Shown: in pieces, positions 1 through 11,019 of the stretch | How positions within the stretch are numbered: the stretch's first letter is position 1 | Layout: each line of letters begins with the position of its first letter | Source: Actinernus sp. WN-2022 | Taxonomy: Eukaryota; Cnidaria; Anthozoa; Actiniaria; Actinernidae | NCBI GenBank assembly: GCA_030867875.1 | Contig: JAOWCC010001751.1 | Coordinates: 20,792,026-20,856,025, forward strand | Direction of reading: 5' to 3' | Length of the DNA: 64,000 nt | Notes under the pieces: model-generated | Database searches by the model: none | What the model was told of the DNA's origin: nothing | Seen by the model: the letters and a program-made list of their open reading frames with translations, nothing else | Program-made: the position numbers and the translations under genes

Positions 1-173
1 CTAACCAGTGAACCCTGACCTCCCGCACTCTAGACCGTGCTCTACCAACTGAGCTAACCAGTGAACCCCTGACCTCCCGCACTCTAGACCGTACTCTACC
101 AACTGAGCTAACCAGTGAACCCCTGACCTTCCGCACTCTAGACCGTGCTCTACCAACTGAGCTAACCAGTGAG
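1..173 (-). repeat. Tandem array of tRNA-derived SINE heads
   Basis: Three copies of a 53-54 bp unit (starting at 1, 54 and 108) plus a partial fourth to about 173, read on the minus strand. Each unit carries the tRNA A-box-like TAGCTCAGTTGGTAGAG and then the start of the region that holds the B box in the full SINE at 7.8 kb. Each unit breaks off at GGGGTTC and runs directly into the next head, so no complete B box remains. This looks like a local tandem duplication of a SINE 5' end. The open frame across it is not a gene. Confidence 0.85.
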
Positions 174-284
174 GCAATGGTGCAGATGACATGCTGCCTT
201 ATTAAAGCATTTATAGTCCAACGATAACCCCAAAAAATGACCAAAGGCAAACCACAATAGAACGTGTTTTACGTATCCTATTCT

Positions 285-512
285 TTTCAAGTCTACCAAA
301 TACAATCTAAGAAAAACGTCCAGCTATATGCTTAAAATCAACACCAACTGTTTTAAAAACTCTTTTATAAATCGCTTACTTTTTAAATAACTTAGCTTTA
401 TAGTTTTTTTATATTGTATATTCTCATCTCGTATATTTTTCTTATCTATGAATGCAACATAAGATATGTATTTTTATCTTTTGACACAATAAAGACTATT
501 ATTATTATTAGT
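285..512 (+). mobile_element. 3' end of a non-LTR retrotransposon (LINE tail)
   Basis: One frame from about 290 gives a typical LINE ORF2 C-terminus (TKYNLRKTSS..., then ...FINRLLFK and a stop near 391). A short AT-rich 3' UTR follows, ending AATAAAGAC and an ATT microsatellite at about 493-510. The 5' part is missing, as is usual for LINE insertions. The family is CR1/L2-like by its tail style; the subfamily was not determined. Confidence 0.6.
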
Positions 513-514
513 CA

Positions 515-1175
515 TTTTGTACCCTCCCTCCCCTCCCGCCTACATTTAAGATTACTCATTACAAGAGAAAACAAGTTCGCGATTCCGGTGACAAAACAGA
601 AGAGGAAATCGTAAATCTATGACACTACTATTTAAAACTAGAAGTAATCATAGATTATCAAAGTGCGTTCGACATATATTTTTGTATGAGAAATGACTGG
701 GCATCTTGTGGTGACAAATTAAAATATTGTAACAGTGGTGTGGACTGTGCGTGAAAACAATTAATATCCTTATCAAAAATGTCTGTCTTTAAATAAATGT
801 GAACAGTTTTGAATGTCTTGATTATAAGTTATTCAAGGGGATGGACCTGTTCAGTTAAATAGGTAAACAAATGACTGGAAATCAATGTGGATCTTGAATA
901 AAGTTTTAACAAATTATAATAATGCACATTGATAGTTTAACCGTGTGATGTATAGCATTCGAATGATCAAGGCTGGCTCCACAATGCTGACTAATGTTGG
1001 CGATTACACTCCAGTGTAGAACTTAAATTATATACCCCTGTGTGTAAACTATACTCCAGTTCCTTCGGAGCATTCAAATTATTCTTCAAGTGAGGTCAAG
1101 GCCGCCTACAGAATATTGAGTGTCCATTGTTATTGCAGAATAATTTCTGATCAATGTTGGTAGATTATTAAATGT
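515..1175 (+). repeat. Interspersed repeat R1, copy 1
   Basis: This block is related by inversion to about 11590-12255. Matching stretches occur in reversed order: 626-690 with 12205-12250, 776-845 with 12060-12130, and 1128-1170 with 11641-11685. The first 100 bases (515-617) also recur inverted at about 1820-1925. No coding content was recognised. It is probably a non-autonomous element; no clear target duplication was found. Confidence 0.6.
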
Positions 1176-1458
1176 CACGTACGTGTAAGCTTATATATGT
1201 CAACATATCATGCACACATGATCTTTGCCATTGATTAGAGTACATGTACGCACCTTGTGTTGATATTTTTAAAAGTTCCTTGACTTATCCAACAGCAAGT
1301 GTGATTCTAGATCAACTCTTAATTTGCCTGAATGCAGTGTTAATATGCATAACGGCGCAATATGCACACGTGTAGTGTTTAAAAAGCTAAATCTGGCTAA
1401 AAATATGACTCGGGTATCACAAGAAGCAATTGTTTTGGGCGAATTTTTCAAGTCTGAT

Positions 1459-1656
1459 GTAGACGTTAGCCTCTGACCAGCGCGGTCCTGGGCATGACAG
1501 CAAACACTGACGCTACCCTACTAGGGAGAGAAAAACTGGGGTCTGCTTATTTGTTTGGGGATACAAAAAAATAGCCAAGCTAGGGAAGGGAAAAGGAAAT
1601 GGATTTCAGCAAACTCTCGTGCCCAGGACCGCGCAGGTCGAAGGCTAACGTCTGGC
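1459..1656. mobile_element. MITE-like foldback element
   Basis: Terminal inverted repeats of about 35 bp. The left end begins AGACGTTAGCCT and contains GCGGTCCTGGGCA; the right end contains TGCCCAGGACCGCGC and closes AGGCTAACGTCT. The interior is about 125 bp and non-coding. 1176-1458 next to it shows no recognisable feature. Confidence 0.7.
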
Positions 1657-1977
1657 ACATAGGACCAGGGACGAACCATTAATGTACTTGGAAATATCGT
1701 CCCAGCCTGTCGCTTGATTTGAGCCATATTTTTAGCTAAAAAGGTACTTTGGTCAATGGTTTATCTTTCTGTAGTGTTGGAATTTTCTTGGAGTTTTATT
1801 TAGTGTCAGATATTTACGATTTCCTCTTCTGTTTTGCCCCAGGAATCGCCAGAAGTTGCCGATCTTGTTCTCCCTTGTAATGAGTAGACTTAAACGTAGG
1901 GGTGGGGAGGGAGGGGAAACACGACAAGTAACCAAAGGATACATAAAACACGTAGTTTTCACTTCATTAAAGAATTT

Positions 1978-2731
1978 ACGTAAAACAAGTGTTTTATTCT
2001 AGTTTTCACTTCACGGCAGGGTGACGTAAAAACTAGCCTGCTTTGCAGACGCATTTTTTTCACTCTCATAAATTCGAACAAAAAAGTAACGTCACCTAAC
2101 TTGGGAAATATCGATTGAATAATGAGCTTACCCGAGCGCTTAATTAGTTTCCAATATGCACACCTCATTGTGTTATGGACCAATCAGATCCTGGAAAGTG
2201 ACGTAATGTTACATTTAAAAGGCATTCAGACAATACAATTGCCATTGACAACGGTTTGATTGGGTAGAAAAATCAAACAAACGTGCTGACGTCTGCTTGC
2301 ATATTGGAAACTAATTACCCTATATCACGGCTTGTTTATGAGGGGGACAGAATCGACTTGAACAATAGAATTGTGAACTAAATCTGCTCTGCTGAGGAAA
2401 ATATAACTTTGAATTGTCTGGTTTCCAGATATCAGCTGTATCAATGTTTATCCCACAATATTTACCGTATTTGGTGGCTGTTACCGCTATTCTACGTTCT
2501 TCAAAATGCATTTGATAGCGATTTCCTTTGTGTTGTTGCTGTTTTGTCCCTGTTTTGTCCCCCTCCCACGACCGTGATCCTTAGCGTTTAAACAATAGAT
2601 TGTTTTGATATGACGTCATAGTGATATAGGTCAATTAAGCGCTCGGGTAAGCAGACGTTACTTTTTTCTTCGAATTTACGAGTGAAAAAATACGTCTGCA
2701 TAGCAGGCTACGTAAAAACACGTTTTATTCT
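1978..2731. mobile_element. Large foldback element hosting a nested MITE
   Basis: Two arms of about 170 bp are inverted copies: 2030-2165 against 2298-2317 joined to 2638-2715. Matching landmarks are GCTTACCCGAGCGCTTAATTA and its complement, and TAGCCTGC...GCAGACG and its complement. The right arm is split by the MITE at 2318-2632. A short direct repeat (TTTTATTCTAGTTTTC) lies near both outer ends. Confidence 0.65.
2318..2632. mobile_element. MITE family M1 (AATTR target), copy 1
   Basis: Ends CCCTATAT and ATATAGGTC, flanked on both sides by AATTA (2313-2317 and 2633-2637), the likely target duplication. It has the same interior as copy 2 at 12269-12584 and a diverged relative at 51480-51806. 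The left end has lost about 10 bp compared with copy 2 (the ATTATGACGT part). It sits inside the arm of the foldback element at 1978-2731, so it inserted later. Confidence 0.75.
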
Positions 2732-2737
2732 AGTTTT

Positions 2738-3655
2738 CGATTCATTTTTGTGGTTTGCTTTTAAAGCAATATGACCGGACAAAAAACCCGAAGCAATGCA
2801 ACAACAGACAAGCAAACAAAGAGGCATTCAAAAGTGTGGTTTTCTTTTGGTAGGGTTGCATACCATTAGGACGAAGGGCGGTATGTACAACAGGATATAC
2901 AGGAATTACTACGTGCATGTCACACAACAGCGTGTCACATAACACCTTGGTAGTTGGCACGTGTCCAAGAACATGCGAGGTTTCGATGCATGCTATTAAC
3001 ATTAAACTCACTCTAGCAATTAAATACTCGCAGCAAATTGCTGTCATTATTACGTCACTCGTGATATTACCCAACCTTTTTCTCGCAAGAACAGTCAATT
3101 GTTTGGAGGCCATTCAACCCGCCAGAGACTAACGTGTTTTCATTTAAACTGAGGATACAACAGATCAAAGAGTTCTAGTAATTCGATACCTAGAGACGCT
3201 TACGAAACTCAATGCTGTCGCCTTATGAACTGTAACTGCCTACAACTTCATTCTATGAAATATAGCGACACAACCAAAACCTTATATACAACAACTCTTA
3301 ATCTTATTGACGATACCTCGTGTGAAGTTTCAATTATTAAGGAAGATCCGTTGATTCTAAACGAAACCCCCAGCGAATGAATTGCTTTGTGTCCATCGAA
3401 AACCGAAGAATGAACTTCGGGTTTCTTTCAGACACTGACAGTAACTTCATGAAGACCAAACACGGCTAAACATGTCAGCAACCGTCTACAACTGATTTGC
3501 ATCTACATTGCCTTTTGTTTTTGCAGCGTGGGTCTGGTAGCCCTGTGATTATTATGTGTAGTTCTCGCACATTAAACTACCGGATCTATCTTCTAAGTTC
3601 CTCGGCCCTCGGCTAGAGAATATAACGAAGAAAAAATCAAAAATCCGAATTATAA
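2738..3655. other. No gene recognised
   Basis: The 123-codon minus frame at 2742-3113 has no recognisable domain and lacks the features of the neighbouring real exon. If exon C belongs to a multi-exon gene, this stretch is part of its first intron. Confidence 0.5.
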
Positions 3656-3661
3656 ACCTAC

Positions 3662-3888
3662 CTGTCAACCGACGGTACGTTTCTTTGCGTAACGTGTTTC
3701 TGTGACCCTTGAGCCTCAAGTTCACGACATGCTAGTTCACTCGCTCTCTGTACTTCGAAGTTTCCGCCATCACTTTTAGTCAGTAATAATCTACGTGTCT
3801 TTGCTGGCGTGTCGATAATATCCGTGACTGGTTTCTTGGCAGAAATCTGGGACTCTTGTAGAGCTTGTGCAGTCTGTATATTGCCCAT
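3662..3888 (-). CDS. Orphan first exon C (MGNIQTAQ...), possible paralog of gene A exon 1
   Basis: The minus-strand ATG at 3888 opens 75 codons, MGNIQTAQALQ... to ...NVPSVD, and then a split codon AG| at a splice donor read as GACAG|GTAGGT (exon ends 3662, intron starts 3661). The exon is 227 nt, so the intron is phase 2. An in-frame upstream ATG at 4002 is possible, but I prefer MGN because it resembles the MGKTFS start of gene A exon 1 (19340), which also ends S-[LV]-D-AG|GTAGGT in phase 2. Gly2 with Asn3 would allow N-myristoylation (inference). The middle is rich in Lys, Gln and Ser with no known domain. No matching second exon was found at 1-3660, so it lies outside the window or is lost. 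Confidence 0.4.
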
Positions 3889-5250
3889 TCGCGACGATGG
3901 TTTAATTTTTCGACGGAGTTGACAGCGTTTATGGCGGTCGCCTTTCACGGCTGAATGCCCGAGGAACAATAGAATGTAAAACTCAACTGCTTGAAAGTCC
4001 AATCACTAAACCGGTTACGTATGTCTCAAACTCTTCACCCGAGGCTCTTTCTATCGGGATTCGGTGACAGTTGAGGGTATATCTGTTCTTATCAATGACT
4101 CGTGGTTTTCATAGTCGTGTGAGCTGAACGGGAACGACCGCGATGCGCCGAGTGCATAATTTCCTGTCGTGACGTCCTGATTGGTCCAACATGTAGGATT
4201 GTAAACCATCCTGTTATTTCCGGATATGACTGGTTTATATTGGCAAAGAGCCAGAGAGCTGTCCAATCAAATCATCGTGCCATACGTCTTGACCAGTCGA
4301 TTCATCGATAGGGCTGACTACTGAACGCTAATCCAGTTTAATATCAGAATCCCTCTCACTTCTCGTCATCGAAATTTCACGAAACTCCTGCCGTCGCTAG
4401 AATGATAAATGAACTAAGCCCTGCCTGAATTTCAGAATCCAGCGATCCCTCATTCTGTAAAAAAATCGAATAAACTATTTCGCGACTTTCGACATCTGCG
4501 AGGTTCCACGCTTTTGTGATTGTATTCCCTTATTAGGAATGATTGCAACTCAAGAATCCGTAAAACTTAGTAATTAGCATAAAAGAAGGTCGAGGACATC
4601 CTAGAACATTCTCAAAGTTATACATATTTAACAAGAGTACTGAATGTAAAACAGTAACTTTCTAAAGTAAACATGAATAAATAAATTTCCAAGACTCACA
4701 TAAAGCTTGCGTGACACTCACACATGTGCATATCATTAGTCAACTGCCACCGGGAACTGTTGAAATTTTATTCGAAAACTCACGAATAATTAATGAGCAT
4801 TTTGTCCAATCAGATGAAGCAAATCAGTCACGTGCATGCGCCTTTATACCTGATAAAATATCATCATTCTAAAAAGCCCGCGGAGGGATTTGAATTGTGT
4901 CCCAGGGGGAAACGGGGTTAATGATTGAGACAATAGATCAGCACGACAATGGATAAGCACCTCTTGGAATTTTTATTGATGTTTCAGCTTTCTCATTAAA
5001 TTTCTAATTAGGATGAACGTTTTATTTAAAGAATACTAATGAACATGAAATTTTTTATAAAGTTTCATCCTAATTAAGAATTCACTGATAAAGACCCAAG
5101 TAAATATTCAATGTAAAACAGTATTAGCCTCCTAGATAATCAATTTTCCACTAAATTTACTAATATCAGCAGACTACCGAGATACACAGATATTTTTTTT
5201 TTAATGAAGTTACCAACTACAATTACTTGTTTACTGAGCCACTGTTTAGT
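3889..5250. other. Presumed upstream region of exon C; no gene recognised
   Basis: AT-rich sequence containing a CACGTGCATG stretch near 4830. The minus frame at 4051-4266 has no known domain. No TATA box or initiator could be assigned with confidence. Confidence 0.4.
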
Positions 5251-5258
5251 TCCAATTA

Positions 5259-5445
5259 TTAAATCAAACTCAAAGCCGTAAAATAATAAAAACGTAGATT
5301 AAACTCTTCATATTCTTCAGAGTCTGCCGTCATGTCAGTCACATCGCTTTCCAAGTCTTGAACTCTATCGATGTCAACCACGACACCAAATCCTTCAAGT
5401 GCAGCTTCTTGTCCTAGCTTGTTCTTTGCCACACAATGCTTTCAG
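5259..5445 (-). pseudogene. Possible coding relic (acidic segment)
   Basis: On the minus strand an ATG-less open frame of about 60 codons ends at a TAA at 5261-5259. It reads ...QEAALEGFGVVVDIDRVQDL... and continues with an acidic ESDVTDMTADSEEYEEF segment. The composition looks protein-like: balanced codons and clusters of Asp and Glu. No start, no convincing acceptor and no family were recognised. It could be an exon, a fossil of a transposase or host gene, or chance. Confidence 0.25.
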
Positions 5446-5605
5446 CATTACGAAACGCCGCTTCAAACAACATAGTATGGTAATTTCTTCATGTCATTCC
5501 CTTGAGATGTTCGTAATTGCAGGCGGTGATTACTCGAATATTTTGCATGGCTTTGTGAATACAAAGGTTCAATGGTTCATTAAGTAACCATTATAAGTTT
5601 TTGAA

Positions 5606-5708
5606 GCCGTTTAATAAACTCGCAGCACGCGTTTTATCAGGTCTAAAACTCTCGGGCTGCGCCCTCGAGTTTTAAACCTGATAAAACACTGCTGCTCGTT
5701 TATTAAAC
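5606..5708. mobile_element. Near-perfect 100-bp palindrome (foldback MITE)
   Basis: GTTTAATAAACTCGCAGCA at the left is mirrored by TGCTGCTCGTTTATTAAAC at the right. Inside, TTTTATCAGGT and ACCTGATAAAA pair, leaving a loop around CTCGGGCTGCGCCCTCGAG. It would form a long hairpin as RNA or cruciform DNA. Such palindromes are common non-autonomous elements. Confidence 0.75.
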
Positions 5709-6124
5709 AGTACATAACAAAAGGTAATGTTTATTAACAGCCATCGCCTTCTGGCTTTTATAATTAGTTGTTCGAACCCCAATTACCTTTAATCCTACAT
5801 GTAGGTGCAAAATATACAAGTAGAAATGCATTAAGTCATTCCTGAGCTAATAACTTTTTAACCTTAAATCAATATTCAACAAGTTACAAAAAATCTATCT
5901 AATGTGAATCGGGCCTTGAACGAGCGGCAGGTTGTTGATTCGGTCACTAGAGGCCTGGCCCGTATTCTTGTCGCATGTGAAAGCATCAATTCACATTTTT
6001 GTTTGTTTGATCATGCCATAGAGGTACTGTGGTGAAGAAGACATTGAAATTACGCAACATCACAACATTGTATAGGAAAATGGTTATGGAATATCACGCA
6101 TTCCAGTGAGAGATAAATATCACA

Positions 6125-6295
6125 CATTTGATGGATAATTGGTGAGATTAGACAAGATTAGGCAACAATTGGTGAGATACTGACACAAGTTTGGCGAGAT
6201 ATAGCAAGATTTGGCGAGATTTAGATAGATTTAGCAAGATTTGGGTGAGATTTAGCAAGATTTGCGGCATGATTTGGCAAGATTTGGACCAATAA
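6125..6295 (+). repeat. Degenerate tandem repeat of GATTTGGCAA type
   Basis: About a dozen imperfect 10-14 bp units, variants of GATTTGGCAAGATTTAGCAA, follow one another. No gene is seen in 5710-6600. Confidence 0.7.
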
Positions 6296-7541
6296 CAGGC
6301 CTCTATCTCGATGGTTCATCATAATGAAGCTTTAGTAACTCCATTGAACTCAAACAACTATCAAGATTTAGGCTCGGTGTTGTTCAAAACCCGATCAAGG
6401 TAATCCAGGCATGATGAAGACAAATCATGAAGGTCCTTATTCCTTTAACTTAATATTTGAAGACTTTTAACTATTTTAACCGCTTCTCGTAGCAGGAGAG
6501 GCCGAAGGGAAATTATTTAAGTCAAAGAACCTCAGCGATCAAGCTTCTCTCCGGAGCCTACAATTTGACGTCCTGATTCAAAGCCGATGAATCGAAAATC
6601 ACTGATCTGCATCTTGAAATGGACAGTGTGGAGCAATACCATTGATTGCTTTATATGTATATAGTAATATTTAAAATTCAATCCGTTGCTCAATGGGCAG
6701 CCAATGCAGCTGCATTAAGAGTGGCGTGACGTGATCAGACTTGCGTGACAGAGTTATTAGCCTAGCAGCACTATTTAAAACATATTGCAGGCGCTGCAAT
6801 AAGTATTTGGGCAGACCATATAACAGTGAGTTACAATTATCGAGTTTTGTTGTAACAAAGGCATGCACTAGCATCTTACATGTATCATAATTTAAGAACT
6901 TTCTAATATGTGCAATGCTTCTAATAGAAAAAAAATGCAGATTTGCAGACTTGTGTAACATGCCTATCCATAGATACCGTAGTGTCGAATACAACACCGA
7001 TATTTCTTGCGAAGTCAGAAGGCATCACAGACGCATTTGCTACTTGCATACAATCCAGAGAAGGGGCCGGGCGATGCCGTTTGGCAAGAAAGACAAGTAT
7101 CTCAGTTTTATCATCGTTGAGCTTCAGCATCCATACGTCAATGTCTTGCATACACATTTCTAGCTTGAACTTGACATGCTCAAGGTCACGAACAACAGAG
7201 GCTTCAGCATATGAGTGGAAAGACACTCCATGGTGTCGCATGATGTCGCCTATCGGTGCCGTATAGAGTAAATAGAGGATGGGGCCCAGCACCGATCCTT
7301 GTGAAACCCCACAGTTCAGAGCATGACTGGACGAACGTTCATTGTTGATGGTAACAAACTGCTTTCGTCCTGTTAAGTATTAAGTATGATGTAAACCAAC
7401 TGAGAGCGGTTCCAACGATGCCAAAACGATTAGTTAATCTATCTAGAATCTGGTGGTCCACAGTGTCAAATGCAGCTGATAAATCAAGTAGCAATAAAAT
7501 GACACACTTATTATTATCCAATGCTCGCAAGATATCGTTCT

Positions 7542-7679
7542 GGGCCGGGTTGTTCGAAGCAAGGTTAACTTTAACCCTAGGTTAGCGCTAAATCTGTAAT
7601 TGCAATCTGTACAGTTTAACCCAGGATTAGCGATTTAACCCTGGGTTAGCACTTAACCTTGCTTCGAACAACCGGGCCC
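7542..7679. mobile_element. 138-bp MITE inserted in the LINE
   Basis: Terminal inverted repeats start GGGCCGGGTTGTTCGAAGC and end GCTTCGAACAACCGGGCCC (about 27 bp each, continuing AAGGTTAA). It interrupts the RT frame between ...ALIRV and the codons for ILRALDNNK, so both edges are well placed by the host protein. Confidence 0.8.
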
Positions 7680-7822
7680 AGTACTCTAATCAGAGCAGTT
7701 TCTGTGCTGTGTCCAGTTTTATAAGCGGATTGAAAAAGTTCCACTAAGTTATTGTCATGCAAATAGCAGTTAAGCTGTGAAGCGACGACCTTCTCGCATA
7801 ACTTAGACGTAAACGTAAACCG

Positions 7823-8199
7823 CCTCACTGGTTAGCTCAGTTGGTAGAGCACGGTCTAGAGTGCGGGAGGTCGGGGGTTCGAATCCCGGCCGCGTCCTTG
7901 GGCAGGGACGTTTATAAGCCGTTAGCCTTGTCTCCTTCTACTTCTAATCAGTATTTGAAGGGGACGTGAAAGAACCTGTTGTACTACTCGAAAAAGAGCA
8001 GGGGGATTGTCACCCGGTACAGCAGCCTGGCCATTGCATTAACCACACATTCTCAACATTGTAAACTGCGTGGCAGCTATTAGCGCCGTGAAGCAGTCCG
8101 AAATAATTCACTGACGTGATATGTCAGTCATATGTAAAGCGCCATGAAACTGTGGTTGATATGGCGCTATATAAATATGGCCATTATTATTATTATTAA
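7823..8199 (+). mobile_element. Full-length tRNA-derived SINE
   Basis: The tRNA-like head has an A box TAGCTCAGTTGG (7833-7844) and a B box GGTTCGAATCC (7876-7886). A unique body of about 290 bp follows, ending in GGCGCTATATAAATATGG and an ATT tail at about 8182-8198. It is inserted in the minus-strand LINE, opposite in direction. Family knowledge: Pol III internal promoter, moved by LINE enzymes. The heads at 1-173 come from the same family. Confidence 0.88.
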
Positions 8200-8730
8200 G
8201 TTGGATATCGGTTGGAAGTAGAGAAAAACTTCATAACCAGTGATGCCTGTTTAAGTTTAGGATTCAGTAGGGCCTCTTTCATACATTCAGGCATTACACC
8301 TGTTCCAAGGACAGATTTACAATCATAGTTAATACAGGCAACAAGATATCAATGCATTCCTTCATAACAGACGCAGGGAGAGGGTCCAGGTCGCATGATT
8401 TAACAGTAGTTCCACCAAAGGTGTCCAACAGCTCCTTACTGTTTTGAAATCACTGAGTATAGAATCAGTGCAATAATGTTCGTGTTGTTGAGTCACAAGT
8501 CCTAACTTCCTTGATGTAAGGCCAGATTTAATCATAGAAATCTTTTCTGTGAAGAAATCAGCAAATGCATTGGCTAACGCAATAGGATCGTCCAAAGCAG
8601 GGAGCTTTCGGTCAGCCTTTAGATGTAGCATCTCGTTAATGACAGAGAAAAGATTCTTTTGGTCTGATTGATATTCTTCAATACAGACAAATCCCGGATT
8701 TTATCGTACTTCCTACACTGTTCATTACTA

Positions 8731-10145
8731 GCTGCTGACGTAAAATATTATTTGAATAGTTTTCGATTATTTTGATCACTGAAGTTACCGTTTCTATGGA
8801 AATGCCAGCAAGTGGTTTTTTCCCTGTTTTGATTCTTCGAACATTGACCCTATTGACGTCATTGAACCTCGGCCCATCGTCATCATCCATTCAAGATGCA
8901 AAGGCCACGTGAACAACGCGTGAAACCGCATATATTGCCTGTCATGGAGAAATAAGGCTGACAAGAAATTCGTGTTTTTAATGCACCGAATGTTGTACAG
9001 TCAACCCGGCTGTCAGCACTATTCATCTAACGAAGTCTTTTATTAATTTGAACCACGGTAAGACGTGAGTTTACCAACGGATGTGAGATTAGGCCAAAGG
9101 GAGGGATGAAATTAATTTTCTTTCACCGGAAATGTGCGTGTTTACATCATTTTTGCATCTCATTAACTCTGTAGGCGACCTGGCTATTACACAATATTAA
9201 CCGGGTCGTGTTACAGTTTCCTCTTGGTTTGCAAATTTAATACTTGGATTACCCACTGAAAATTAAAAGTCTCCCGGAATCGACTCACAACTAGAAAGTG
9301 GTTTACAGATATTCTGTAGTTTAGCTGAAATCTCAAATATGTCAGAGTACGACGTGATCGGATAGAACAGGGGAGTAGAATTACATGTTCTTCATTCCGC
9401 TAATCTGGTTCATTGGCAAAATGTTTTCTTTAAGATATTTAAGAATATCTTGAATTTCTTTGCAGAATGAACGCCGTTTCTTTCGCATATCCGTTCGTAT
9501 TACAGTAGAACAGATTTCGTACGAGTGGGACTGACTTGACTACGGCACGTTACTCAGTGACATCATGCCGTAACATTGAAATGGTTTCCCTATTGTTTTT
9601 GTACTGTTGATCCAATCAAATTACAGAAATACAGTACAGTACGGTTAGAGTATGGTTACGGCAAGGCTACGGACGTGCTGTAGTTTGTTCCACTCATACG
9701 AAATCTGCTCTAGGTCCGAAGTACTGTTCTGCGCATCCTGCATCTTGGGCGGACAATCAAATGAGAAAAAGATACTGGGATAGGATAGTGGTACAGTTGC
9801 GATTCATCTTGTCGAGCACGAAAAGAAAATATGGCTGGAAATTAAATCAAAACAAAACATTGCTACTAGCCTGTACACAGACCTCCATAATCCCTTCATA
9901 AGGAAGGAAAAGGAGGTCTGTACTATGGATTCGTTAATCGTGTTCTAGGTCACGTGGATAGTTACAGGAATGTTGTAACCAGTCGCTGATTGGCTGGTGC
10001 TCTTGACCTTCGAGCTCGGGGTTTTCCCGCGGTTTGGAATTGCTAATCTGGTGACGGGTTCCCTGTGCCTGTGTGTGACGTGTTTGCCGGTAGCCAAAAA
10101 AAAGTTTTTTCGTAGGCCTATTCTTGGCTTGCACGTGACGTCACA
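8731..10145. other. No gene recognised
   Basis: The minus frame at 8678-8890 is not recognised as coding. A small hairpin, CTGTACACAGACCTCC...GGAGGTCTGTAC, lies at 9872-9926. The same motif, inverted, returns at 12985-13025. Confidence 0.5.
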
Positions 10146-10166
10146 GCATGTTCCATATTTGGACGT

Positions 10167-11019
10167 CCGCCATATTGGTGTACCACTTGACGCTAAGTGT
10201 TCCTTGAAATATATGCCGAAGCTGTCAGTTATATATTAGCGCACTTTTCTTTTGAATTTCGATGGATTCTGCGAAAGAGGGATCAAAAAACTCCTCAAGC
10301 GATATTGACGAATCTATTCCGGTGCTCTCAGATTATTTCAGTTATTTTAAGAATCTCGAACCCCATGTTAGGCGGCGATATTTGGAGAAAAGTGTAGTGA
10401 TCGGACTTCATCCGGCGACTCTGATAGGCGTGAAGCTTGACCCTGAATGTTTAGGCACAGCCAGATAATGAATGACCCTCCGTTGCCAATTTGGATTATT
10501 ACGAGCAAGGAGGACACTGTTTTGTCAGCACATTGCTTAGGATGCAAAGCTGGACTTGCTGAAGCATGTTCTCATGTCGCGAGCGTTCTCTTCTACGTGG
10601 AAGCTTCGATCCGCATTAACGGCAAACTCGCGTGTACACAAGTTAAATGTTCCTGGCTTCTTCCCACTTACGTTAGCGAAGTGCCTTACGCTCCTGTGAG
10701 CGAGATCAATTTCAAATCCGCCAGCAAAATGAAGGATGATCTAAATAATACTATCAACAGCAACCCAAGCTATGTGGCAAACAATCTCAAACCCAAAGTG
10801 ACAAATAATAACACTGATCAAAAAAGTGCCAGGCATTTCACCAACTATAAAGTAAAACCTGTTGCCCTGAGTTTAGCCTACCCCTACTCAGACCACTTTT
10901 GGTGGAACAGCCAACAATCAAGCACAAAACCATTTCTAATAGCCATGAACCTCGCCGAAGTATAGAAAACTCGTGCTCACACTCTGTTTGTTGACAATTA
11001 TGGTACACCAATATGGCGG
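10167..11019 (+). mobile_element. Inverted-repeat-flanked cassette carrying the SWIM ORF
   Basis: A perfect 19-bp inverted repeat, CCGCCATATTGGTGTACCA (10167-10185) and its complement (11001-11019), brackets the SWIM ORF pieces. Weaker matches extend beyond it, such as the TTGACG/TCACGTG neighbourhood. It could be the ends of a mobile element that captured the ORF, or chance symmetry of a common CCGCCATATTGG motif. Confidence 0.4.
10262..10965 (+). pseudogene. Truncated SWIM zinc-finger protein, frameshifted
   Basis: Two overlapping frames make up the remains. 10262-10468 encodes MDSAKEGSKNSS... to ...LDPECL. 10447-10965 encodes ...HSQIMNDPPLPIWII, then AHCLGCKAGLAEACSHVASV with SWIM-type Cys and His residues (C..C, C.H), then LACTQVKCSWLLPTYVSEVP. 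This matches the SWIM part of metazoan proteins that normally continue into a YqaJ-type exonuclease domain; here the protein stops after about 170 residues of the second frame. The region between the N-terminal part and HSQIMNDPP looks deleted at the frame change. No intron signals explain the break. It is probably a pseudogene or a non-autonomous cassette. The SWIM identity is fairly sure; function is not claimed. Confidence 0.7.

Larger units (their letters stand above)
6600..8730 (-). pseudogene. Dead CR1/L2-like LINE (reverse transcriptase remains)
   Basis: Minus-strand fragments follow ORF2 order. At 8631-8362 is the region before the RT (LPALDDPIALANAFADFF). At 7828-7680 is an RT N-terminal part (LCEKVVASQL...GHSTETALIRV). 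At 7530-7339 is the A-motif ([15 protein letters not shown]). At 7292-6921 are GPILYLLY and the palm, and at 6997-6671 the thumb (HIRKFLNYDTCK...LHWLPIEQRIEF). The stop at 6670 is followed in frame by ILLYTYKAINGIAP, so it is a nonsense mutation. The catalytic YADD is broken (reads SYAEASVV). A MITE (7542-7679) and a SINE (7823-8199) sit inside it. The copy is clearly non-functional. Confidence 0.88.

Noticed and set aside
2742..3113. 123-codon minus frame as gene C exon 2
   Set aside because: It lacks the NYHYY, AKQEE and GLV blocks expected if C is a paralog of A and B, and no phase-2 acceptor was seen at its start.
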